From Vreelandella azerica (GTDB lineage: Bacteria > Pseudomonadota > Gammaproteobacteria > Pseudomonadales > Halomonadaceae), in contig NZ_JABFHI010000002.1 of assembly GCF_013112225.1 (NCBI RefSeq), positions 186,001 to 250,000 of the forward strand: 64,000 nucleotides of DNA, given 5' to 3'. The notes under the pieces are model-generated. The model did not search any database and was not told the origin of the DNA. It worked only from the letters and a program-made list of their open reading frames with translations. Shown here in pieces: positions 1-8,308 of this stretch; position 1 is the stretch's first letter; each line of letters opens with the position of its first letter. Position numbers and translations under genes: made by a program.

Positions 1-96
1 TCACCGCAACCTAGTGAAATCACTCTCAAACAGGCGGATGACCGTCTCTACAAGGCCAAGGAAAATGGCCGTAATAGGGTGGTTAGCACCGATTAA
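1..96 (+). CDS. C-terminal end of a GGDEF (diguanylate cyclase) protein, partial
   Basis: Reading frame 1 is open from the window edge to a TAA at 94-96 and gives 31 residues ending ADDRLYKAKENGRNRVVSTD. That string is the usual last helix of a GGDEF domain, where ADxxLYxAKxxGRNR closes the fold. The family makes cyclic di-GMP from two GTP. The catalytic GG(D/E)EF loop lies outside the window, so activity cannot be judged. The gene converges on the M1 peptidase gene with about 30 bp between the two stops. Confidence 0.8.
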   Translation, partial: SPQPSEITLKQADDRLYKAKENGRNRVVSTD

Positions 97-125
97 TCAG
101 AACATGTTAATAAAAAACAGGTTAA

Positions 126-2114
126 TCAAAAGCGGTATTGCAGCTCAGGCTCGCTTTCCCAGGTACCGCGTCGGGTGTCGCCGTCGTTCAATACAACGTA
201 GCTTGCGCTTCCCCAGTGGCGCAGGCCGCGCATCAGGCGCATGGCGGCTTGCGGGCTGGTTGCGCTGATAATGCCCAACTGGGTGCCGGGTTGGCGCCAC
301 AGCTGCCCGGCTGGCGTGTCGTCCAGCTCCTCTGCGGGTGGCTGGGCTGGGGCTTCAAGGCCTTGGTCGGCCCACCACTTTTCAATCTCATCAGGCGTGC
401 CGATGACCCACAGCGGGTTTGTCGTCAGGTCGTCGGGTAGCTCGTTCAGCTCAGTGGCGCCACGTGGTAGGGGCAGCTCTTTGTAGGCACCCAGGCGTAG
501 CCAGCGGGTTTCGGCGGCCAGGCTCAGTTCGCGCAGGGTTTCCGGGGCGTTGGGGAGTTGCCGCAACACCTGGTAATCCGGGTCGATGACCAGCTGGCGA
601 GGGCGCTTAAGGGTATCGAGGGTGAAACGCTCGCTGGCGCTTTCCAGGCTGAGCCAGCTACGTTCGGTCTGGCCCTGTACAGCGTAGATCTCAACCGGCA
701 GTCGCAGCGGCCATTGCCTTTCCTCATCGTCATGGCCGTCCTGCTGGCGCGCCGTCTGGCTCAGGTTGAAGGTTACCCTGAAACCATCTGCCGTCTCCTC
801 CAGGCGGGGAGTGTCCATGCTCACCGCTGGACGGCCGGGTTGCGCTACCCAGGCGTTAAAGAATTCGCCAAGGGCTTGGCCGGAAGCGTCTTCAAAGGCG
901 TGTTGCAGATCCTGCCAGTTGGCTTGCTCAAAACGATGCTGTTCAATCAGTTGGCCGAGGGCGCTGTCAAAGGCGACCGTGCCGATCTGCTGTTCGAGCA
1001 TATAGAACAGCATGGCGCCGTGCTGGTAGCCAATCAGGCGATCCTGAGGCTGGCGCTGATAGCCAAAGTCTTTCAGCGCCAGATGATCGGCATCCGGCAG
1101 GGCGTTAAGGTCGGTCAGCCAGCGTTGGCGCAGAGCGCCTTCTTCACCTTTGAGTGCTTCCATGGCGTAGTCGGCCAAATAGGTGGTCAGGGCTTCACTC
1201 CAGTTACCTTGGCCAGGCGTGGCCTGCACGGCGGTGCCCCACCAGCCGTGCATGAGTTCGTGGGGCAGCGAGGTATACGGAATAAAAGGCAACGCTATGA
1301 CCTGCTCGCCCAAGAGGGTAAAGCCGGCAAAGGCAAAGCCGATGGGGCGCAATGAGGCGGCCATGGTAAAACTTGAATACGGGTAGGGGCCCAGGCGCTG
1401 CTGAAACAGCTGCAGGGCGCGTTCGGCAGCCTCCAGATAAGTAGTAGCGAAAGGCGCGCTGAGTTTTTCCGGGAACAGGGTGCGTAATTTGACGTCTTCA
1501 CCGGCCTCACCTGCAACTTCGCGAGTCATTGCCTGCCAGCGTCCAGCAGCGAGAGACAGCTGCCTGGCCTGGGGGTGAGCAAAACGAGTCTGGCGTTGGT
1601 CGCCCCGGGTGGAGGTGCCCAGCCAGTGGCCGCTGACAACGGTTTCGATGCTATCCGGGGTGACAACCTCAATGTCGGCGGCAAAGGGTGCCCTGGTCTC
1701 CAGTCTTGGGTACCAGGCCAACTGGCCGGGTAGCCAGAGATTATCCTTAGACCAATAGCCGCCGCCGGGCAGCTGAGACGCTAGCTGGCCCTTCCAGCTC
1801 AGGGTGAGCGGTGTCTGTGGGTCAGGCGCATTCAGGTGATAGTGGCCGGGTTGGGTTTCTTCCCAGTCAAGCGTGTCTCCTGCCTGTTCGGCCCGCTCAA
1901 GGGTCAGGCCGGAGGCAAGCGTGAAGGTAAGTGGTTCAGCGTTGGCACTATCAGGCAGATTCAGCACTAGGGTGCCGCTGATCGAGCGCTGAGCCGGGGC
2001 CAGGGTTACTTCAAGAGATTTCTTGATAGCGTTTCCAGGCTCAGCCGCCAGGGCGCCGGTCGTGCATAGGCTGGCCCATAACCCCAGGCCGCATAACAGG
2101 GCAAACAGCCTCAT
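126..2114 (-). CDS. Exported M1-family (gluzincin) peptidase-like protein
   Basis: 662 residues. A signal peptide (residues 1-23, hydrophobic core, ending ALA) is followed by a beta-rich N-terminal region and then a zinc-peptidase domain. HELMH near residue 285 followed by NWSEALTTY fits the HExxH...E zinc site of M1 aminopeptidases, with 17 rather than the usual 18 residues before the glutamate. It probably trims peptides in the periplasm; the substrate is unknown. The start has a GAGGT site overlapping the TAA of the upstream ChaN gene 6 bp away, so the two are co-transcribed and probably translationally coupled. It is last in the DUF6435-ChaN-peptidase operon. Confidence 0.8.
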   Translation of the reverse strand: MRLFALLCGLGLWASLCTTGALAAEPGNAIKKSLEVTLAPAQRSISGTLVLNLPDSANAEPLTFTLASGLTLERAEQAGDTLDWEETQPGHYHLNAPDPQTPLTLSWKGQLASQLPGGGYWSKDNLWLPGQLAWYPRLETRAPFAADIEVVTPDSIETVVSGHWLGTSTRGDQRQTRFAHPQARQLSLAAGRWQAMTREVAGEAGEDVKLRTLFPEKLSAPFATTYLEAAERALQLFQQRLGPYPYSSFTMAASLRPIGFAFAGFTLLGEQVIALPFIPYTSLPHELMHGWWGTAVQATPGQGNWSEALTTYLADYAMEALKGEEGALRQRWLTDLNALPDADHLALKDFGYQRQPQDRLIGYQHGAMLFYMLEQQIGTVAFDSALGQLIEQHRFEQANWQDLQHAFEDASGQALGEFFNAWVAQPGRPAVSMDTPRLEETADGFRVTFNLSQTARQQDGHDDEERQWPLRLPVEIYAVQGQTERSWLSLESASERFTLDTLKRPRQLVIDPDYQVLRQLPNAPETLRELSLAAETRWLRLGAYKELPLPRGATELNELPDDLTTNPLWVIGTPDEIEKWWADQGLEAPAQPPAEELDDTPAGQLWRQPGTQLGIISATSPQAAMRLMRGLRHWGSASYVVLNDGDTRRGTWESEPELQYRF

Positions 2115-2120
2115 CGGTGG

Positions 2121-3308
2121 TTACCTCAATGGTTCAGCGGGTGGAAAACGTACCAGTATTTCCTGGAGGTTGCCGTCACGCAGGATTTCCATGGGCAGCA
2201 GGGTGCCTGGCGCCTGCTGCTGGACGATGGCGCTCAGTTCACCGGGGGCACGCACCTCCTGCCCAGCAGCCTGTGTCACTATATCATCCGGCTGAAGCCC
2301 AGCCTTATAGGCTAGCGATTCCTCTTTAATGGCAACAATGCTGACGCCATCCTCACTCGGTGCAATCTGCACGCCCAGCCGTGGCGGCGGCGTCTCTGCG
2401 GCTTGTTCATCACCCAGCAGATAAAGCACATCTGCCAGCTGGCCGTCAGGCGGCTCGCAGGCTTCCAGGGTGGTGGGCATCAGTGCCAGCGTATCGGCAA
2501 TGCCCATGGCCTCCAACTGGTAGGGCACGCCATCGCCATACGCCAGGTGGCCCACGCCCATCAGCCCAACCACCAGGGTGTCATCGTCAACCGCGGAGGC
2601 CAGGGCATCGGCCATGGCCGCATCCCAGATCAGCTGAGCATTCAGGAAGGTTTCAAAGGCGGCGTTATCCCCCTGGTTCTCATTCCCCTGGCTCTTATTC
2701 CCCATGCTTGTGGGATGCATCTGAAAGCTCTGCTCCAAGCGTTGACGATAGGCATCGCTGGCGGGAGCTGGCTCATCAATATTGAAACGCTGCTCGGCGC
2801 TGACGGCATCAAACCCTTCGGTGGCCAGCTGGCGGCGCAGTGCTGGCTTGATGTTAAGGGCCAGCAGCGGGATCTGCTGCATGCGGGCAAAATGCAGGAT
2901 CGGCAGGTAGAGAGCAGGGTCGAAGCCCCAGGCTTCATGCCACTGGCTCTGCTGGAGAAACTGCGCTTCGGATAGCTCACCCGCTACCCAGGCATCCAGG
3001 GCAGGCTGGGCTTCCCGGGGTAGCATTTCCAGCCCTATCGCCATGTCATCGCGGTGGGCGGCCAGCCCTGCCAGGGTATGCAGCTGCCAGCGGTGATGGC
3101 TCATCCGGTCATGGAACTCCCCGAGCAAGACGACATCCTGCTCGGCGGCCTGTTCAAACAGGGTACTGGCCGCAAGCGCTTGCCCGCCCTGCCACCATTG
3201 GCCGGGGTGAGCGCACTGGTCGCCGTCAGTGGCTGCAAGCGATGCGCCGGAAACACCCGCCATGGGCAGAAGCCATAGGGCGCGTAGGGCAGGAGATAGG
3301 CGCAGCAT
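2121..3308 (-). CDS. ChaN-family (haem-binding/Tiki superfamily) protein with C-terminal PDZ domain
   Basis: 395 residues. After an N-terminal signal, residues about 40-290 match the ChaN/DUF399 family (VVLLGEFHDRMSHHRWQ, then IGLEMLPREAQPALD, and a late GxGHLAYGDGVPYQL). ChaN proteins are outer-membrane-associated and bind haem in Campylobacter; other members are linked to metalloproteases of the Tiki/TraB type. The last 90 residues form a PDZ domain (PRLGVQI...AGLQPDDIVTQAAG), usual in regulated periplasmic proteins. A Q/N/G-rich insert (NKSQGNENQGDN) sits in the middle. The neighbour is an exported M1 peptidase, so haem release from peptides or peptide turnover is possible; the exact role is inferred. 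Confidence 0.8.
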   Translation of the reverse strand: MLRLSPALRALWLLPMAGVSGASLAATDGDQCAHPGQWWQGGQALAASTLFEQAAEQDVVLLGEFHDRMSHHRWQLHTLAGLAAHRDDMAIGLEMLPREAQPALDAWVAGELSEAQFLQQSQWHEAWGFDPALYLPILHFARMQQIPLLALNIKPALRRQLATEGFDAVSAEQRFNIDEPAPASDAYRQRLEQSFQMHPTSMGNKSQGNENQGDNAAFETFLNAQLIWDAAMADALASAVDDDTLVVGLMGVGHLAYGDGVPYQLEAMGIADTLALMPTTLEACEPPDGQLADVLYLLGDEQAAETPPPRLGVQIAPSEDGVSIVAIKEESLAYKAGLQPDDIVTQAAGQEVRAPGELSAIVQQQAPGTLLPMEILRDGNLQEILVRFPPAEPLR

Positions 3309-3312
3309 GGGG

Positions 3313-3486
3313 CTAGTCCTGAGCTTTGAGTTTATTGATTTCAGCCAGCAGGGCGTTGGCTTCCTCGGTCAGGGTAGCATTGGCGCGCATATCGCCATTG
3401 CGGGATGCCTGCATTGCCTCTTCGAGTTTTTTCTCGTATTGCTGCTGTAGCTTCTTGGCGGGGTCTTTCTTGAATAAACCGAACAT
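3313..3486 (-). CDS. Small DUF6435 protein
   Basis: 57 residues, starting MFGLFKKDPAKKLQQQYEKK and continuing as a charged helical, coiled-coil-like peptide ending NKLKAQD. This is the typical form of the DUF6435 family, small cytoplasmic proteins of unknown function in gammaproteobacteria. A strong GGAGGT site (3491-3497) precedes the ATG. The stop lies 4 bp before the ChaN start, so it is the first gene of this operon. Confidence 0.8.
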   Translation of the reverse strand: MFGLFKKDPAKKLQQQYEKKLEEAMQASRNGDMRANATLTEEANALLAEINKLKAQD

Positions 3487-3590
3487 GATGCACCTCCATA
3501 AGTATGTATACTATTTGTAGAGGTTTTGTTTGCCTATGTCTAACGTTATCGCGTCTTTTTGCGCTTTCAAACACGCTTTTCAGCACGCTT

Positions 3591-4115
3591 TCAAACATTG
3601 TCGTCGCTCAGGCACTGCTTCAGAAAGGCGTCGAAGTCGCTGAGAATGGTCGGCATGCTGGCATGTAAACGGTGGTCGTCATCGACCATGCGCAGGGGAA
3701 GGCGCTGCTGGCGGGCAATATCAATCACCGGGTCAGGAGGCACAATGTCATCCTGCCAGCCATGAATGATATGCGTATGGCAAGGTTGCAGAGTAGGCGA
3801 TGTTTGCGGGTAGTCGGGCAGGCCTAGTGCCGGTGCCAGCATAAAACAGCCGCGGATTTTGTAGCGTGCGCACACCATGGCACTTAACCAGCCGCCGAGG
3901 CTGGAGCCTGCCATCACCCAGTAAGTGGCGGGTTCGTTACGGGCATCCAGGGTTGCGTAGAGGTGTTCCAGCCGGGTGGCAGGGTCTGGCATGTTGCGGT
4001 AATCCATGACCACCGCTTCGCAGTCATCAAGCGCTTCTACCACGCCTTTCAGGGCCTGCATCTTCATGGCGTTTGGCCCGCTTTCAAGGCCATGGGAAAG
4101 GTAGACGGTCAGCAT
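3591..4115 (-). CDS. YqiA/YcfP-like alpha/beta hydrolase
   Basis: 174 residues, the usual size for the compact YqiA/UPF0227 esterases. Visible catalytic pieces are the nucleophile elbow GSSLGG, the acid in HGWQDDIVPP and the histidine in DDDHRLH near the C terminus. LSHGLESGPN at the N terminus is the oxyanion-hole strand. It should hydrolyse a small acyl or thioester substrate in the cytoplasm; the natural substrate is unknown. It lies 116 bp downstream of the PAP2 gene on the same strand, so it may be read through from that operon. Confidence 0.75.
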   Translation of the reverse strand: MLTVYLSHGLESGPNAMKMQALKGVVEALDDCEAVVMDYRNMPDPATRLEHLYATLDARNEPATYWVMAGSSLGGWLSAMVCARYKIRGCFMLAPALGLPDYPQTSPTLQPCHTHIIHGWQDDIVPPDPVIDIARQQRLPLRMVDDDHRLHASMPTILSDFDAFLKQCLSDDNV

Positions 4116-4231
4116 CGCGTATTCCTTCAGTCAATGGTTCAATCCGCATCAATGAAACATTAACGTTTTTACCGCTGAAATGCGCGCCCTGCCTGTCAGC
4201 TATTCACACCTTTCGATTATTCAAAACAGCT

Positions 4232-4771
4232 TCAACCTAGTATTGCCAGGCTTAACAGGGCAAAACCGTAGCCCATGGCGGCACCGGCAAGCACATCGCT
4301 GACATAGTGCAGGCCAAGCCCAACGCGGGAAATAGCGATCAGCACCGCTAGCGGTACGACAATCGGCAACAGCCAGGGTGTGTGGGCCGCGACCAGCAGA
4401 GTAAACATGACCGCGTGCATGGTGTGGCCGCTGGGGAAGCTGTAGCGATCCCTGGCGGGTTCGCTGCATTGAATGCCACCGCAGTAGGTAATAAAGGGGC
4501 GCTCGCGGCACAGGCGCGTTTTGACAAAGCGGTAGACCCCTACTGCAATCAGTGCCGTTACGGTGTATTGGATTAGGCGAAAATTTCCGTTGGGCACCAG
4601 CCAGGGTTGGGCAATGATCAAGGCCACCCAGACGGGCCAATCGCCCAGCTTGCTAGCCGCCTGCAGGGTCAGCCGCCAGGGGCGGAAAAGAGAAAGTCGG
4701 GTTGCGCGCTGGCAAAATTGCCATTCAAGCAGGTCCAGACGGTCAAACACGCCAAGAAGCCGAGGTCGCAT
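4232..4771 (-). CDS. PAP2-family membrane phosphatase
   Basis: 179 residues with several hydrophobic segments. All three PAP2 acid-phosphatase motifs are present in order: KTRLCRERP, FPSGHTMH and SRVGLGLHYVSDV, so an active lipid phosphatase or pyrophosphatase is expected, facing the periplasm. The chosen ATG at 4771 follows AGGAGA and begins MRPRLLG; it lies inside the end of the glycosyltransferase gene (29-bp overlap), so translation is coupled. The open frame extends further upstream but only as antisense to the glycosyltransferase. Likely substrates are phosphatidic acid, undecaprenyl pyrophosphate or a similar lipid phosphate. Pairing with a glycosyltransferase behind PhoB-like sites suggests it supplies diacylglycerol as acceptor (inference). 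Confidence 0.85.
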   Translation of the reverse strand: MRPRLLGVFDRLDLLEWQFCQRATRLSLFRPWRLTLQAASKLGDWPVWVALIIAQPWLVPNGNFRLIQYTVTALIAVGVYRFVKTRLCRERPFITYCGGIQCSEPARDRYSFPSGHTMHAVMFTLLVAAHTPWLLPIVVPLAVLIAISRVGLGLHYVSDVLAGAAMGYGFALLSLAILG

Positions 4772-5918
4772 GATGCATCTCCTGAGTTTGATGAAGGTAG
4801 TTGATGAACTGGCTGGCAACGCCTGGCCAGCTCTGTTCGCGGGCGCGTAGACGTGCCATGCGTCCGTAGCGGGCGTAATCCGCCGGGTGCTGACAGAGGC
4901 TGACTGCCGCCTGGCAGAAGGCCTCGGCATCACCGGCTGGCACGCAAAGGCCGTTATGGCCGCTCTGAATCAGGGTGGCACTTGCCGCCTGGCGGTAGGC
5001 GATGACTGCCAGACCGCAGGCCATGGCTTCTGTCACCACGTTGCCCCAGGTTTCCGATAGCGATGGAAACACAAAGATATCGGCGCTGGCGTAGTAACGG
5101 GCAAGTGCCTGCTGGTGGATGAAACCGGTAAAATGCGCGTTGGGCAGCAGTGCTTCCAGCTGCTGGCGCGCCGGGCCGTCACCGACCACCACAAAAGCCA
5201 TATCCGGGCGTACATTGGCCATGGCCTGATAAGCCTCCTGGAGCAGCGTCAGGTTTTTTTCAGCGGCCAACCGTCCCACGTAAAGGGCCACCGGCTGGTG
5301 GTCGTTTACGCCCCATTGCTGGCGAAGCACGGGGTCGCGCAGGCTGGGCATAAATTGTTGGCTGTCAATGCCGCGGGCGAGCACGTCCACCCGTTGAAGG
5401 CCTGCCGAGCGCAGCGCCCTTGCCTGAAGTTGAGTGGGCACCAGGGTCAGTGCACAAGCATTATGGAAGTAGCGCAGGTAGCGCTTGGTCATCCAAGTAT
5501 GCATGCCTAGCCCGTAATCACCGCAGTAGTGATCAAAATTGGTATGCCAGCCGGCAATCAGCGGAATACCCAGGCGTCGTGCCGCCTGACGGGCCGCCCA
5601 ACCCAATGGCCCCTGGGTAGCGAGATACACCACATCTGGCTTATGCGCCTGCATAAATTGGCGCAGCTTTTTGGGGGTGGCCAAGCCGATCTGTACGCTG
5701 CGATAGCCAGGTAGCGACACAGGCATTACCTGCAGCTCAGCGTTAACAGGTACCTGTATGGAATCCGCTGCCTGCTCGCCAGGCGTTGGTAACGCGCGTG
5801 GCCTAACCAGGTCGATGGTGACGCCCTGCTGGCTGAGCTCCGCACTTAACCGGGCAAGCGTATGGGCCACGCCATTGATTTCCGGTAACCAGGTTTCGCT
5901 GACAATACACAGCCGCAT
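4743..5918 (-). CDS. GT4-family glycosyltransferase (MgtA/Agt-like)
   Basis: 391 residues from the ATG at 5918 (MRLCIVSETWLPEINGVAHT). The N-terminal acceptor half has the typical NGVAHTLARL and GWHTNFDHY segments; the C-terminal half has LYVGRLAAEKN, VGDGP and the nucleotide-sugar E-x7-E motif in PSLSETWGNVVTEAMACGLAVIA (split here for length). The type matches retaining GT4 enzymes that act on lipids or polyprenols, for example MgtA mannosyltransferases and Pi-stress diacylglycerol glycosyltransferases. Codons upstream of 5918 look non-coding and hold the Pho-like repeats, so the longer frame is rejected. It overlaps the PAP2 gene by 29 bp. The sugar donor and acceptor cannot be read from sequence. 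Confidence 0.82.
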   Translation of the reverse strand: MRLCIVSETWLPEINGVAHTLARLSAELSQQGVTIDLVRPRALPTPGEQAADSIQVPVNAELQVMPVSLPGYRSVQIGLATPKKLRQFMQAHKPDVVYLATQGPLGWAARQAARRLGIPLIAGWHTNFDHYCGDYGLGMHTWMTKRYLRYFHNACALTLVPTQLQARALRSAGLQRVDVLARGIDSQQFMPSLRDPVLRQQWGVNDHQPVALYVGRLAAEKNLTLLQEAYQAMANVRPDMAFVVVGDGPARQQLEALLPNAHFTGFIHQQALARYYASADIFVFPSLSETWGNVVTEAMACGLAVIAYRQAASATLIQSGHNGLCVPAGDAEAFCQAAVSLCQHPADYARYGRMARLRAREQSWPGVASQFINYLHQTQEMHHATSASWRV

Positions 5919-5964
5919 GCTCGTCGCTCTATTCGTTGAAGTACGTTTATCATGGCGCACGACA

Positions 5965-6004
5965 ATGACACGTCTGCGACACTGGTATGAACAAGCAATG
6001 ACAG
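5965..6004 (-). promoter_or_regulatory. Candidate tandem PhoB boxes upstream of the glycosyltransferase-PAP2 operon
   Basis: On the minus strand four 7-mers follow each other at exact 11-bp steps: CTGTCAT, TGTTCAT, GTGTCGC, GTGTCAT. The PhoB consensus is CTGTCAT repeated every 11 bp. The first copy is perfect, the fourth has one mismatch, and three of four keep TCAT. The array ends 46 bp before the glycosyltransferase ATG, with a -10-like GATAAA in between, which is the geometry of PhoB-activated promoters where the box replaces the -35. Confidence 0.55.
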
Positions 6005-6043
6005 CGTTACCTGGTGGGTACTTTGGGAAGGGCAAATAAAAAA

Positions 6044-6064
6044 GCCGGTGCAAAAAGCACCGGC
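6044..6064 (-). terminator. Rho-independent terminator of the porin gene
   Basis: GCCGGTGC (6044-6051), loop AAAAA, GCACCGGC (6057-6064), followed on the minus strand by a T-rich run (A-run at 6037-6043 on the plus strand). It lies about 90 bp past the porin stop. Confidence 0.8.
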
Positions 6065-6124
6065 CAATCCATCAAAACATTAACGTCCTGAGAGAAACGT
6101 CGAAACAGTCTTCCTACATCACAC

Positions 6125-6144
6125 CCCGCTCGGAGCAGAGCGGG
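6125..6144 (-). repeat. GC-rich hairpin just after the porin stop codon
   Basis: CCCGCTC (6125-6131) and GAGCGGG (6138-6144) form a 7-bp stem with a 6-nt loop, 10 bp past the porin stop. No T-run follows. It could protect the 3' end of an abundant mRNA. Confidence 0.5.
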
Positions 6145-6154
6145 TCATACACGA

Positions 6155-7120
6155 TTAGAACTTGACGCGCATACCTGCCAGGTAGCCCATGTCGCTATCG
6201 TCAAGATCGGTGTTCTTGACCTCGGCAAACACGCTGACATTAGGCTGAGCCGGAAACTTGTAGGTCATGTTAGCGTAGTACTCCATAAAGTCTTCCTCAT
6301 TGACATTACTGTCAAATGACGTATCAGTTACGCCGAATGCCACCGTGGTATCACTGTTGGCTGCAAAGCTGGCTGCTAGATTATACTGTGACGCATTGAG
6401 ATTGCTGGTTTCAATATCATCATCAGAGGAGCTGTAATCAGCCGCGAGCTCGAACATGCCAAAGTCATAGGCAGCACTGATACCGTAGGTGTCGATACTC
6501 TCATTACCACCAGTCCGGGTGTACTGTTGAAAGGCAGCACTCAGTTCAAGACCATTAAGTTCAGTGGTGGCAAATAGATCAAAGTGGTGATCTTTGCTAT
6601 TAATATCTGAACCCTTGGCAGCCATTTCATAAGAGGCCAATAGGGTAACTGTATCCAGGTCAAACTCAGCGTGAATGACGTCATCACCGCTGGTGCCACC
6701 AACGGCATCAAAGCGGTCTTCATCAGCACCATCCATTTCAATCGCTTTCTCGACACCAAATTCATCTGATGCGGTAGGGCGCTTACCGAAAGAAACGGCA
6801 ATATTGTTATACTTCAGACCCAGATAGGCTTCTTCAAGTTCAGCTTTGCCGTCGTCTTCGTTGGCCAGATCTTTGAAGCCGAAATCAATCCGGCCAAAGG
6901 CCGTTGTAGCATCGTCCAGTTCGTAGGTGACATAGTTTTTAAGTTCGAGATCATCAAACTCAATGTCAGAATCCCGGTCAATGCCTGCCTTCTGGCGTAG
7001 CTGTACCTGGATATCACCATTAACTGTATAAGTGAGCCCTGCGTTTTCATAAATAGTAGCGGCGCTGGCAGAAGAAACAGAAGCCAGTGAAACAGCGAGA
7101 GCGAGTAGTGTCTTCTTCAT
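6155..7120 (-). CDS. Outer-membrane general porin
   Basis: 321 residues. Signal peptide MKKTLLALAVSLASVSSASA, then a mature protein rich in Asp/Glu, Gly and aromatic residues in an alternating pattern typical of 16-stranded trimeric porins. It ends GMRVKF, the terminal phenylalanine being the signal for BAM-mediated insertion. It should let small hydrophilic solutes cross the outer membrane; the many acidic residues fit a halophile. It is monocistronic with its own terminator and a long AT-rich leader. Substrate preference cannot be told from sequence. Confidence 0.88.
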   Translation of the reverse strand: MKKTLLALAVSLASVSSASAATIYENAGLTYTVNGDIQVQLRQKAGIDRDSDIEFDDLELKNYVTYELDDATTAFGRIDFGFKDLANEDDGKAELEEAYLGLKYNNIAVSFGKRPTASDEFGVEKAIEMDGADEDRFDAVGGTSGDDVIHAEFDLDTVTLLASYEMAAKGSDINSKDHHFDLFATTELNGLELSAAFQQYTRTGGNESIDTYGISAAYDFGMFELAADYSSSDDDIETSNLNASQYNLAASFAANSDTTVAFGVTDTSFDSNVNEEDFMEYYANMTYKFPAQPNVSVFAEVKNTDLDDSDMGYLAGMRVKF

Positions 7121-7615
7121 GTTTAAAACCCTTGAATGGATGTTTGCTTGAATCCCGGTTGCTGGAAACTTCCAACAAAAATTGTTGATGACTGGTTTAA
7201 TCCAGTTCTTGATGTTTACCTCGGCGCCATAGCCAAAGTATTTCAGACGAAAAATTGATTTTTCCTGAATATGTCATCTTTTTTAACAAAAAGACGATTT
7301 GTACAGGGATGTGTTTTAGAAATTTATCCCTGATGTCCTTGCCAACAACTTAACTGGGTTATGTGTCGTTAAAATGACTGGAATAAAGCAGTTTAATGAC
7401 GGTAGGGTTGCAGCTTTTACTCATTTAATACTTCACACCTACTCATTAAACGCGACTGACTGGCAGCGTTCGGCTCATCAAGCGCTAACAGGTGTAATAT
7501 AATAATTCTCATTTGATATTTGTATACTAGTGCGAATTTTTCTGATTTGTATTTATTATAAAGCCACGACAGGGAGGTGGCGATCAAGGCATGAACGGGG
7601 AAGGGCTGGTGCTTC
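7121..7615. promoter_or_regulatory. Gene-free AT-rich region, porin promoter and leader
   Basis: No convincing gene in about 495 bp. The region is much richer in A+T than its surroundings. It holds inverted repeats: CAGGGAT (7304-7310) with ATCCCTG (7326-7332), ACTGG (7191-7195) with CCAGT (7202-7206), and GGAAACTTCC near 7165. On the minus strand CCGTCAT (7396-7402), CTGCTTT (7385-7391) and CAGTCAT (7374-7380) lie at 11-bp steps, a weak PhoB-like pattern about 255 bp upstream of the porin. An exact promoter could not be chosen. Confidence 0.5.
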
Positions 7616-8173
7616 TCAGGCGTTGCGGTGAGGCTCAAGCTGAATGATTTCGCCATTGTGGATGACGTCAGGTGTATGTCCACATAACTGGGTGAGCAAT
7701 GCCTTGATAAAACCGCTATGGGTCACCACCAGGCAAGGTGCTGCCAGGTCGCCGGTAATGCTTTCAAACGCCTGGCAGGCACGTGCATTCAGGTTGGCGA
7801 GAAGCTCGACACCGGCTCCTTCCTCATTGCGTTCGCCAATCGGCCGACCTTCGTAAATCCCCCAGTCGCGTTCGCGCAACAGGACGTTTTCCTCGATGTT
7901 TAAATGCAGCACTTCGGCAACGATATCCGCCGTTTGCCGAGCGCGACTCTGTGGGCTGCTGATAATGCGTTCAATACCCAGCCCTGCAAGTACACGGGCA
8001 GCGTCTTGTGCCTGCTGTCGGCCCACGTCATTCAGCGGTTCCTCTATGGAGCCCTGGAGTACGCCAAGGGCATTCAGGTCGGTCTCCCCGTGACGCAGCA
8101 GATAAATACGGGCCTTGTCTGTCGGGTCGCTGTTTACTTTGGCATATGGCGCGAGAGCGCATTGGGTAATCAT
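7616..8173 (-). CDS. Histidine phosphatase superfamily (phosphoglycerate mutase-like) protein
   Basis: 185 residues. The phosphohistidine motif LLRHGETDLN is near residue 25, followed by SSPQSRARQTADIV (second arginine), the acid/base region LRERDWGIYEGRP, and THSGFIKALL with the second catalytic histidine. All residues of an active branch-1 phosphatase are present. Cofactor-type phosphatases such as CobC have this layout, but no cobalamin genes are near, so the substrate is open. It is divergent from the SDR gene, with about 135 bp between the starts. Confidence 0.8.
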   Translation of the reverse strand: MITQCALAPYAKVNSDPTDKARIYLLRHGETDLNALGVLQGSIEEPLNDVGRQQAQDAARVLAGLGIERIISSPQSRARQTADIVAEVLHLNIEENVLLRERDWGIYEGRPIGERNEEGAGVELLANLNARACQAFESITGDLAAPCLVVTHSGFIKALLTQLCGHTPDVIHNGEIIQLEPHRNA

Positions 8174-8308
8174 GTCATGGTGCCTTCTGTTGTGGTGTCT
8201 GGAGTATGATGCGCAAGTGAGGCTTGAGACCTCTGACCAGGTCGCTTGACCTGATGGTGGATTTCAGTTTCGATGAAGATTGTTATCTCATTGTTTCAGG
8301 AGTCTGGC

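Noticed and set aside
558..1355. Long plus-strand open frame (265 aa)
   Set aside because: Lies antisense within the M1 peptidase gene and has no family resemblance; high-GC codon use opens shadow frames.
4221..4640. 139-aa minus-strand frame in the PAP2 gene
   Set aside because: Alternate frame of the PAP2 gene, which carries all three phosphatase motifs in the other frame.
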